From the NCBI GenBank assembly GCA_022264855.1, contig JABYQU010000065.1, forward strand, positions 1 through 64,000: DNA of 64,000 bases, read 5' to 3'. The DNA is from Lenzites betulinus (taxonomy: Eukaryota > Basidiomycota > Agaricomycetes > Polyporales > Polyporaceae). A model generated the notes under the pieces. The model made no database searches, was not told the origin of the DNA, and saw nothing but the letters and a program-made list of their open reading frames with translations. Shown here one piece after another: positions 32,334-42,018 of the stretch. Numbering within the stretch: position 1 is the stretch's first letter; every line of letters begins with the position of its first letter. The position numbers were made by a program, and so were the translations under genes.

Positions 32334-33291
32334 ATGTCCAACTGTCCCCCTGTGCGCTACCCCAGCGTCCGGGCTACCCAATCTCCGCCTTGTCAACCAC
32401 ACGGTAGGCCCTTAGTGATATATCGATCTCGACGTTTACTTACATTCGTGCTAGACACAGGCGTGTCCGCCCAAGTTCCTCAGCACGCCCCGCGACAGGT
32501 GGCGCCCACCGCCGTCTTAAGGGTTTCGGGTGTCTATGTGCTGGGTCCCGGACGCGTACTGGCCAACCATCCCAATGCGCCCCGTCAGTACACCCTGCAC
32601 ACTCACAGCATCCCTTATCTACGTAATTTCTGGGGCGAGACACTCGAGCGAATTCCGCTATCTAACACCGATGGACAGGCCGACGGCTGGTCCCTTGAAT
32701 CCTTCCTTGATCCACGCATCGTTGTCAAAAGCCGGGATGGCAAAGACCGTGCACACGTCGCGATACGTAACCTTGCCAAGGAGACGATGTACTCCTCTGC
32801 GAAGTACCTCGTGCTATTTCGTCCCCATGTGCGTGCCGCCCTGTAGAATGCGCTCCCCATGAGAGCACATGCGCTGACGCGCATGACCAGATCCCCGAAA
32901 AACTCTTGGCGCAAGACAAGGTTCTTGGCGAATTTCTCCCGCGCACGGTTACCCTCCCCTCCCCTTCATTCGAGCCTATGAAACCTGAGAAGATTAAAGG
33001 CGAGCTCAGACTGCCGCACCTGCTCTTGGCATTCGCAAACATGCTAATCCGGTGGACCAAAGAAGTGGTATGTTGCTTGCTCCTCCTGGCCGTACAATGC
33101 GTCAGCAGCACAAGCGAAGAGATTGCTGACCATCTCCATATGTCCAGACATTTGCCTCATCGAACCCAGCAATAGTGGCGGATGCGCTCCAACGGATGCT
33201 TTTTATCACCGCGTTGTGTAGGTTGCGCCAGAATGGCTCCGAAGGCGCGGAGGCCTGGTATGTAGAGCTGCAGCTATGTTACAAGTCTTGA
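32334..33291 (+). CDS. Orphan family member C
   Basis: Exons 32334-32403, 32461-32828, 32891-33067, 33148-33291 (252 residues; stop TGA 33289-33291). Four exons with intron phases 1, 0, 0, the same plan as genes A (14532) and B (16080). It is the most divergent: the N-terminal disordered part is short (MSNCPPVRYPSVRATQSPP), and exon 2 carries strand-like segments (VYVLGPGRVLANHPN, KYLVLFRPH). Exon 3 has LRLPHLLLAFANMLIRW where A and B have G-H/A-HLLT-L-A/V-RKQ. The last exon has FITALCRLRQNGSEGAEAWYVELQL, matching VVAIRRSDGKDG...WFPQLEV in gene B. Function unknown. Confidence 0.7.
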
Positions 33292-33805
33292 TCATAAGAC
33301 GGAAGAGGAATGATAAGCATGCAGTTGTGGAAAACGTTTCGTTTATATTTGTAGTATGTGCATTTGATGTATAGCGTATGCTAGAATCAAGATCAGACAG
33401 ACCTTGGAAATGAGGGGAACTGAGCATTACCGCAGCGGCGAGCAGTCCCGTGAGCGAATAGGCGACTAAGCTTTGTGCGCAGAGTAAGTGGGCTCGTCGA
33501 AGATGAAATGCTCTCGCTCATCCATAATACTTCTAAATCGCCTGCGCATGAGTCGCCACAGCGATAAGTGACATATCCGGTACGAGGGTATACACCCGTA
33601 CCACCCGGGCTGAGAGAGGTTCAACATGTGCGCGATCATGCCACGGTGCATTACTCACGCAAAAGGACTCTCCATCTGGAGACCAAATACAAAGGCCAAC
33701 CAGTCCACATTACAACAAAATAGATTCCTTGTAGCAATCCGGCCATGTCCGTAGCGGCGATTCCCTCGCTTGATTTCACCATACCAACATCTCTCTAGAG
33801 TCCGC
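33292..33805. other. Convergent 3' flanks
   Basis: Lies between the 3' ends of orphan-family gene C (+) and the ArfGAP gene (-); AT-rich, no gene recognised. Confidence 0.5.
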
Positions 33806-35620
33806 TCACATCCCGCCCCATTGTTGCTGCTGCGGCTGCCAACCCGTCCCACCAAAGACGTTCCCCTGCCCGTACATCGGCTGTTGCTGTTGTTGTTGCT
33901 GCTGCTGCTGTGCCATCCCATTCGGCTGGCCGAATGACGCGGGACCCCCATGAACTGCTGTTGTTGTATATATTGCTGCTGCTGCTGCTGTGGTTGCTGT
34001 TGCTGAGGCATATACGCGCCACCCTGCATCTGCATCTGGGGCTCCCCGAACAATTGCGGCTGGAACATCGGTGAGCCCTGCGCGTACTGCAACGACTGCG
34101 CGGCGAACATCGGCGAGCCTTGCGGCTGCGGCTGCGGTACTCCCTGCGCCTGGAGGAATTGCTGCTGTCCGTACGAAGACGGCGCAAACGCATTTGGCAT
34201 GCCCGTACCGGTTTGTTGGGCGAATCCCCCGGGGCTCGGGGTAGACGCCTGCATGTTCATCCCATAGGACGTCTGTTGGGGGTGCAGCATCGACGGCGAT
34301 CCCCCACTCATGCCGGGCCCGCCGTACCCGCCACCGCTCAAACCCGTATTGAGGCTTAGGCTCCGTACTTGCCCACCCGGGTAGCCGCCACCCGCGGACG
34401 ACTGCTGTGTGAATGAGGAGAGGTAGGGGGAGATCGGGCTCGCGGACAGCCCGCCATACTGGCTGTACTGGTTGAAGTTGGGCGCGGAGAGCCCCCAGAT
34501 GCGGACCCTGGGATACTGATCGGCTGAGTCGCCATTGACGGGGCGTACTGGAGTGGAAGGGAGGAGTTAACAGAGGGCGCTTGGAGCTGTGCTAGGTCGT
34601 TCCAGAGCGGGTTGGTGGTCGCTGATGGGGGCTGACTGGACTGCAAGGGTTGTGCTTGTGATGTGTTGTATTGTTGCCCAGACGACAGGAGAGACGGTGC
34701 GACCGGTTGCGAAACCGCGCGGAATTGCGAGTGCGTCCCGGCGACTTCGCTTCTAGGGATGACAGCAGGCGCAGAGGGTGGCGGGATGGAGGCCGCGGTG
34801 CTAGATGGAGCGGCAGATACTGGCGGAGTTGGAGCAGGAACAGTGTGCGAGCGGGGAGGGACAGGTGCCGGGGACAACCTGCTAGAGCTAGATCGTGACG
34901 GCCCAAGCAGTGCGGCAACCTGGGATGAGCGGGATACAAACGACTTGTACTCGTACTTTGCTGCACAAACTTAGTCGACCGAAGACTTGTGTTCCTTGAC
35001 GAGGGCATGCAGCGTACCTCTGATATACTTCTCCAGATCGCTGTCCCTTTCCGAGTCGATCATATTCGTCGGTGGTGGGTGCCTGACTTCGTCCGGATTG
35101 AAGTGCGCATTCGACTTGGCGTTACCTGTCGTCTTCATGACCTGCGCACATTCCAAATTTGAACAGCCGTGTGGTGTAGGTACGCTGTTCACACACCTCG
35201 ACTTGCTCCTTAGTCCAAGAATCGAGTGTTAAGCTCTTACTGTGAGATCGAAGTCATATAGCTGCCCACACATAATGTCAACTCGACCGACCTACACTTT
35301 TGAGACATGCGTGCCCATTTTCCGGTGGATGCTGGCGCAACTGACGCTTTAGATCCAAATGTCCCTTCAATAATCCCTCCATTGTTGTAATGATGCACTA
35401 GCGTGAGGCTTGCTCACCAGATGAAGATGCCCAGATTGTAAGATGCCCATCGTGGATTCCGGGACTTGCAGTCTGCGCAGACGTCTGGGAGAAGAGCTCA
35501 ATCAGTATGTCAGTTTAGTCTCCCCATGATTCAGGGGTTCTTGCCGTTTCCTGACTGAGCTACAAGCTCGAGGAGGGTACGCTGGTTGCGCTCCGCGGTG
35601 ATCTTGTTCATTTGTGCCAT
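33806..35620 (-). CDS. ArfGAP zinc-finger protein (Age2/SMAP-like), with one frame break
   Basis: Exons 35620-35545, 35484-35418, 35346-35296, 35239-35197, 35141-35018, 34960-34572, 34515-33806 (about 486 residues). ArfGAPs trigger GTP hydrolysis on Arf at Golgi/endosomes. The zinc finger is C-ADC-x16-C-VSC, followed by ASIHRKMGTHVSKVKSL with the catalytic Arg, DSWTKEQV, NAHFNPDE and DLEKYIR. The rest is Pro/Ser- then Gln-rich, with polyQ tracts and a tail ending in WQPQQQQWGGM. Intron 1 has a GC donor (GCAAGA). The intron 34571-34516 is inferred from a frame change and has a weak GTTAAC donor. The last exon is one base short: the G-run at 33945-33949 has five G (C on +) where six keep the frame. 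Sequencing error or a recent break are both possible. Confidence 0.85.
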
Positions 35621-36051
35621 CCGAACGGTACTAGTGGGCCTATTTCGAAAGACAGCAGAATTCTTGGATTAGAATACGGTCCATTTCCTTGAGACATAAC
35701 TGACGGTGTTGCTCGTGCGGCGTTTTGTTCAAAAGCAGCAGCGGACGACGAGCGTCGGGAGACAACCTTGTATAAGCACAAGTTGTAGTTACGAACCCAA
35801 GTAACGGGCGTCTCCGTCGCCATCTTTCCGATTTAAACGGACTGAATATTGATGGACATTTGAAGCAGTCGTGTGCAGCCGTCGATGACTGACACGCCTC
35901 GATGACGTTTGGTACCAACATTATCCTAAGCATAGGACATTGAAAGAGTGTCAGCGACACGATATCTAGAATACTAACTACCTCTATACATGAATTAGCC
36001 ACCTGTGTCTACTACAGTACCACACCCTGACGCGGACGCGCCCCATCATCC
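35621..36051. other. Spacer between ArfGAP and transporter genes
   Basis: 5' flank of the ArfGAP gene and 3' flank of the transporter; no separate gene supported. Confidence 0.5.
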
Positions 36052-37572
36052 TCAGTCGTGCGTCCCCCTCGTGGACTGTGAATGCCGATGCGATGCATGG
36101 GCGCTGTCATGTCCACCGCCCTTGCCCTCCTCGAGCTCATCCAACGGCACCGGCTCGTAGTGCGCCTTGGTCGGGGACGGTGCCTGGGACTCGACGTGCT
36201 TGACCCAGGTGTACCAGATCGAGCCGAGCAGAATAATTCCGATGGACGACGCGCGACCTCTGTGGAAATGGCGCCTGTGTAAGCGCGGAGTAGCTCATAA
36301 TATATGAATCGAGACATACTGTGTGACAATGTCTTTGAAGAGCCACACCCCGAGGAGGGACGCGGCAACGCCGCGCACGGCAGACGAGACCATGTGTGTG
36401 ATCGGAGAGGTGACCTTGATGGACATCAGACTCGCGAGACTCATGAGGAAACCGAATGCGCCCTGCAGCGAAGTTGTCAGTGAGTGGAATGCGACAATGC
36501 ATCATCCCGAACTTACAGTAATGATGGAGCCCATGACGAACGTTGAGAGCGTGCTCATCTGCCCCGGGGCATTCTCGTTGGGTCCGAAGAGGAGTGTCAT
36601 GATCCCAGGGAGTTCGCCGACGAGGATAAGGGCGGGCGCGAGGACAACTGCACTGAGAAGGTTCGTGTACCAGGACAAGTGGAGGGCGCTTCCGTGTACG
36701 ACGTCCAAGCTCTTCTTGATCACTACGGAGTGGAGGGCGGTGATCATCGAACTCACGACGCCGAATCCGACGCCGATCACGGAGACCTCGGTGCCGTCTA
36801 GGAAGACGCCTACGAAGAAACCAATGGTGACCACCCCGCAGGCGAGTAGAATGCGCAAAGAAGGGCGCGCATGGAGGAGGAAGAAGGAGGTGCCGACGGT
36901 GAAAGGGAGGACCATACCGCGCGCGACTTGGTAGAACGACGCGTCCACATATTTCAGGGTATAATTACTGAAGCTGAGGGAGGGAAGAGCAGTTGGTACC
37001 GCGCTTCGACAAGCAGAGCTAGGACGAACCTAAGCCCGATAACATTCAGGCCAACCATGGGTATCAAGCCTTTGCATACCTGCATGTCTAGTGCAAGAGG
37101 CAGCTGAAGCAAGCCAACCATATGTGCAAGCAAGAAGAGTATGACGGCAATGACAAGCTGAGCCAGGAGAAAGAACAGCGGGGTGTCGGTAGTGTTAAGG
37201 ACCCATTTGTTCCTGGAACGGGTATTAGTACAAACCATTCAATATTAACCAGCACATCGCAGGTCGCATATCCCAAATATGCTGTTAGGAGGCCGGCTTT
37301 CCAGAGAACGCCGCTACACCATCCTGCGGAAAGCGAGGCTAAATAACAACACTCACGCCATGACCATCTATCCAGGTCCAGCATGCTTGTTAGAATCATT
37401 CGTGCGATACGTAGAAAGTCAACGTACCGCCAACGCCGCTACCAGATAAAACGACACCGTTCCAATCTAGCACGACGATAGGGTTTAGCAACGCACGCTA
37501 TCCGAGACAACCGTAGCAACTCACCACCAACGCCCTCGATGGCGGGTGCTGGTGGGACGAAGGAGGCGGCAT
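36052..37572 (-). CDS. Nucleotide-sugar/triose-phosphate translocator family (GDP-fucose-transporter-like)
   Basis: Exons 37572-37525, 37466-37428, 37367-37357, 37212-37030, 36973-36517, 36462-36320, 36259-36052 (362 residues, all phases fit). Exon 3 is only 11 nt. About ten membrane segments are visible: VIGTVSFYLVAALAMVMANK, FFLLAQLVIAVILFLLAHMV, VGTSFFLLHA..., LLACGVVTIGFFVGVFL, GFGVVSSMITALHSVVIKK, NLLSAVVLAPALILVGE, TFVMGSIITGAFGFLMSLA and SSIGIILLGSIWYTWVK. 'NKWVLN', 'LPLALDMQVCKGLIPMVGLNVIGLSFSNYTLKYV' and 'SITHMVSSAVRG'-type phrases fit the TPT/SLC35C branch of Golgi transporters. The substrate cannot be fixed from sequence. The cytosolic C-tail is His/Glu-rich. It is divergent from MRE11 over 292 bases. 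Confidence 0.85.
37357..37367 (-). other. 11-nt microexon of the transporter gene
   Basis: ATGGTCATGGC between a TAG acceptor and a GTGAGT donor. It restores the frame between AALA (phase 0) and NKWVLN (phase 2) and supplies the residues MVMA inside the first membrane helix. Confidence 0.75.
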
Positions 37573-37864
37573 CTTGTGCTAATAACCAGTAAAACCCAAG
37601 AAAACAAGAGGAGACGGCAAGCTTTTGTAGAGAATGGGCGCAGTCGTGCTCGTCGTCGGGGACTGCGCTGGCGGGAGGAAAGGTGGGTTTTTGCGTGGCG
37701 GCGCTGCGGCTGATTCAAATTCTGGACTGCGCGGCGCGTAGAAGCGCGCGCTAGACGCGACGCGACGTCGAACGCGTCGAACTCAATGCTGACCGTGACC
37801 ACCACCATCTCTGAGGCCTGCGTTTTGAGTTACTTGCACAACGTCCTCGCCGCCGCGTGTCTCG
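37573..37864. promoter_or_regulatory. Bidirectional promoter region, transporter and MRE11
   Basis: 292 bases separate the two divergent start codons. No TATA box is evident on either side, as is common for divergent housekeeping pairs. Confidence 0.45.
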
Positions 37865-40667
37865 ATGAGTGACTACAGCGGAGACGACCATGGAGGTGTG
37901 GGCGTGCCACTCCCGAGTATCCGCAACGAGCGTATGTGTGCGCTTTCTGGACGACTGCAGACAGTCTATAACTGCAACACTGCGCAGATCCCGAGGACCT
38001 CATCAAGATTCTCCTTGCGACCGACAATCATATAGGCTATCTAGAACGTGATCCCGTTCGCGGGCAGGACTCTATCAACGCATTCAAAGAAGTCCTCCAG
38101 CTTGCAGTCAAGAACGATGTATGCGTGACCAGCTTCACTCACTGCTGAGTGGCCTGTGTTAATAGGCCCGCATAGGTGGACTTTATCCTTCTAGCGGGAG
38201 ATCTCTTCCACGAGAACAGGCCGTCGCGGGACTGTTTGTACCAAGTCATGGCACTATTGCGAGAGTACACGCTGGGGGACCGCCCAATCCAGGTCGAGCT
38301 TCTCAGCGACCCCAACGACGGGAAGCCGCCAGCATACTCGTGAGTCCTTTGGTTAACACATAGCCCAGGGCAATATTCGAATAGTGACGACTAGTTTCCC
38401 AGCAATTAACTATGAGGATCCCAACCTGAATGTCTCTGTCCCTGTGTTCTCGATACACGGGAACCACGACGACCCTCAAGGTGCTGGCCCCGTGAGTATC
38501 ATTCATCCTACTGAGGACACCCACTGTAGACGCTATTGTACAAACGAAGTCTGCGTTGCTGACATACCCATTATTCTTTATTACAGGAAGGCGCTTTGTG
38601 CGCGCTTGACATGCTTTCTGTCTCCGGTCTGATCAATTATATGGGCAAAATTGACCTGCCACTGGACGACGCCGACGCCCAGAACACAGGGATTGCTATC
38701 AAGCCGGTACTCTTGCGCAAAGGCAACACGCGTCTCGGCCTCTACGGGGTCGGCAACGTGAAAGACCAGCGGATGCACTTCGAGCTGCGGAGCAATCGCG
38801 TACGGATGTATATGCCGAAGGATAAGGACAGTTGGTTCAACATCTTGCTGCTGCACCAGAATCGGTGGGATCTACTTATAATGAGCCCAATGTTTCTCGG
38901 ACTTACTCAGGCTGAATAGGGTGGCGCATGGGCCGCAGCAGTCCGTTCCGGAAGGGATGTTTGATGACAGCATCGACCTCATCGTTTGGGGCCATGAACA
39001 CGACTGTCGCATTGTACCCGAGCCCGTGGCGGGTAAGCGGTACTACATCACCCAGCCCGGTTCATCGGTGGCCACATCGCTCGCCGACGGTGAGGCGCTC
39101 GAAAAGTAGGAGATTGGTGTCGCTCCTCCTCGCATCGACTGACCGCGCAGCACAGGCATGTCGCATTGCTCAAGATTCAAGGCAAGGAGTTCGACCTCAC
39201 TCCGATTGCATTGCGCAGCGTGAGGCCCTTTGTCATCGACGATGTCGTCTTGAGTGACGCTGCTGAAGAGGAGGGCTTTGACCTGAACGACAAGATCGAA
39301 GTGGCAAAGTTCCTGAAGACCAAGGTATGCTGCTATGACTCGTCCGTAGGAACCTGACCTCACCTCCGGTAGGTCAGTGAGCTCATTGAGAAGGCGAATC
39401 AGCAATGGGACGAACGGAATACACGAGCTGTAGCCGAGGGCGAACCCGAGCTGCCTCGCCCGTTGCCACTTGTGCGACTCAAGGTCGATACAACGGGCGT
39501 GAGCGAGATGACGAACCCGGTCCGCTTCGGGCAGGAATTCCAGGGGCAGATCGCGAACCCGCGCGACGTGCTCACGTTCCACCGCTCGAAGAAGGGCACG
39601 ACACGGGCGAGCAAAGTCAAGGCGGACGAGCCCGAGCTGAGCATCGACGATCCAGACCTGAGCATCGGCGAGAAACTGTCCAAGGTCCGCGTCCAGACGC
39701 TCGTACGAGAATATCTCGCTGCGCAGGAACTGCAGCTACTTGGCGAGGGCGGGATGTCGGAGGCGATTGAGATGTTCGTCGACAAGGACGACCTGTACGC
39801 GATCAACAAGTACGTGCCTCGTCTATGTCTCACTCGAACGGCACTGATCAAGTGTGGCTAGTCATGTCAACGCATCGCTGCGCTCATTGATGAAAGGCGT
39901 GCAGGCGACTGATGTTGAGTTTGACGAGAACGATTTCGAGGAGATTGTCGACAAGGTGCGCGACGAATACGCGAAACAACGCACCGAGAAGCAAAAGGAA
40001 AAGCCTGCGGCTGGCAAGGTGCGACCGCCTCCCTCAGATGTCGTCACATGCATTGCTCATCTGTTCCAACCGCGATAGGGGAAGGGAAAGGCAACGAACG
40101 CCGACTCGGATGCTTCCATCGACTCGATGATGATGGACGTAGACGGCGGGGGGTCCGACTTTGACGCACAAATGTCGGACGATCCGCCACCACGTAAAAC
40201 CAAAGCCGCACCGAAGAAAAGCGCGCCTACCAAGAAGGCTCCTGCCCGCGGAAGAGGCAAAGCCGCTGCGACACCGGTTTCAGATGATGAGGATGACGAG
40301 GACGACTTTGAAGATGAGGCACCTCCGCCGCCAAAACGAACGAACCGGGCGGCCGTGCTGAGGTGACGTATCGTTCTTGCTCTTATGATGTCAACGGACG
40401 TCGCTGATCTTTCCGTGTGAGTAGCCAAAGCAGCAAGAAGGCTCCCGCGCGGGCGCCGGCTAAGAAAGCGGCGGCGTCGAAGTCATCTGGGAGCAAGACG
40501 GCAACGCAGTCCACCCTGAGCTTCACACCGGCCGCTCGGGGTTCGACGCGCGCCGCAGCGAGCCGAGCAAAGAAGAAGGTCGCAGAGACAGTGAGTATCC
40601 TGACCTCTTTGTGAAGGAATCTGTTGATCATGGCGCCCTCACGCAGATAGAGTTGGATAGCGACTAG
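37865..40667 (+). CDS. MRE11: Mre11 double-strand-break repair nuclease
   Basis: Twelve exons: 37865-37931, 37988-38118, 38176-38339, 38395-38491, 38587-38864, 38920-39105, 39156-39324, 39373-39809, 39862-40018, 40079-40362, 40422-40590, 40647-40667 (719 residues, all phases consistent). Mre11 is the manganese-dependent nuclease of the Mre11-Rad50-Nbs1 complex that senses and trims DNA ends. Phosphoesterase motifs are intact: [38 protein letters not shown] and [19 protein letters not shown] and the capping-domain region follow. The C-terminus has an acidic stretch ([13 protein letters not shown]) flanked by Lys/Ala/Pro- and Gly-Arg-rich DNA-binding patches ([15 protein letters not shown]). 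The last exon is 21 nt and encodes IELDSD, which resembles a SUMO-interacting motif. Confidence 0.96.
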
Positions 40668-40937
40668 TCACGATGTTTACCAGCTACGTATGCTTTTTTT
40701 CTTCTTATACGAATGTTGCACAGTGCTTCCATATCATACGCTAGGCAGGGTTTAATCACCTTCATGCTTGATCTTGTACTACGCCATGCGCGCACGCGGA
40801 AACCGCATTGACCTGCGCGCATGGCGGGCGCCAAGAGGCGGCATGTTTTCCCCCGCTCCTTCCGGACGGCACCTACTTAACATGCTTGCAGCGCCCGCGT
40901 CCCCCGCGCCCGCGCCCTCCTCGCACCCTTACCACTC

Positions 40938-42018
40938 ATGTCCTTCTCACAGCTGCCGGTTGAATTGCTCCAGCTAATCATTGCTTTCTCACTCACTGGC
41001 AACCCCAAGCCGTCCGACGTGCTTTGCATAAGCCGTGTGTTTCTAGAGCTCGGACAACCACTTCTGCACGGGCGTCTTCAGTTCCGGTCCATTCAACAGC
41101 TCATCCTCTTTTCCAAGACCACGTCCACCCTCTCGTGCCTACCGAAGGAGCTTTCAGTTACATTAGCAGGCGGCTCCGCCGACTTCGAGGTATTCAAGTA
41201 TCTCGCCGCCGCCCTTGAGCGTTGCAGAAACACGCTGCGCGCGTCCGATAAGCTTCACGAGGACGGGCCGGACAACGCGGGAGAAGTGACGCAGGTCCCG
41301 CTCCAGCTGCTGTCCCTGCGACTCCACTCCCACACTAATAATCCACACCTGGGGTATGTTTACAAGGCACTCTCGATTGCCAAGTGAGTGTTATCCCCTT
41401 GTCTTTCGCCGATCGGTGCTAATCTTGCGCCGCAAGTCCGAAGACATTTGTGTGGATGGGGCCCGATCCCGAACATCACTTCTCGACTGCCGTACGTCCT
41501 CGCGCTGCAGCTAGAAATGCCGCATTGTTCGCCCGCCGCTCACCGCGCCCACCCGGCAGATCGTTCCCTCGGCGACGTACCACCTCATCCGCGCACTTAG
41601 CACCTGGACCGCGGTCGAGCACATCACGCTCACGAACCTCTCCTTCCCGTCGGACGCGCTCGGGCGCCACACGCCCTTCGCGCACGACGCGCCGCTTCTC
41701 CCCGCGCTGCCCTCGCTCCGCACGGTCTACGTCGGCCAGGCGACGCTCCTCCCGCCCGCCGCCGTCGCCGCGCTACTAGCGCGCCCAGGCCAGGACGCGC
41801 TCGTCCGCGTGCGCCTCGTTGATGCGTATGCGCTGAGCATCTGGGGGCCGCGCATTCGCCGGCGCGACGTCGAGGACGCGGTGGGCGCGCTCCCGGGCTT
41901 GTCCGATGCCCAACGCGCGGCGCTTGTAGACCGCGTGCGGCGCATCGTGAGCTGTGAGAAGAAGACGGGCAGGCTTGCGGGCGGCGATGAGGAGGATGCG
42001 ATGGGTGTCCTGGACTAG
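40938..42018 (+). CDS. F-box-like protein
   Basis: Exons 40938-41383, 41437-41491, 41560-42018 (319 residues; stop TAG 42016-42018). The N-terminus MSFSQLPVELLQLIIAFSLT...SDVLCISRVFLELGQPLLHGRLQF has the LP-x-E-hh..hh.....D...h..V......h F-box pattern that binds Skp1 in SCF ubiquitin ligases. The remainder has leucine-spaced repeats (VEHITLTNLSFP, LPSLRTVYVGQATLLPP) like the degenerate leucine-rich repeats of Agaricomycete F-box proteins, where the family is large. The substrate is unknown. Codon use becomes strongly GC-rich in the last exon. Confidence 0.75.
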
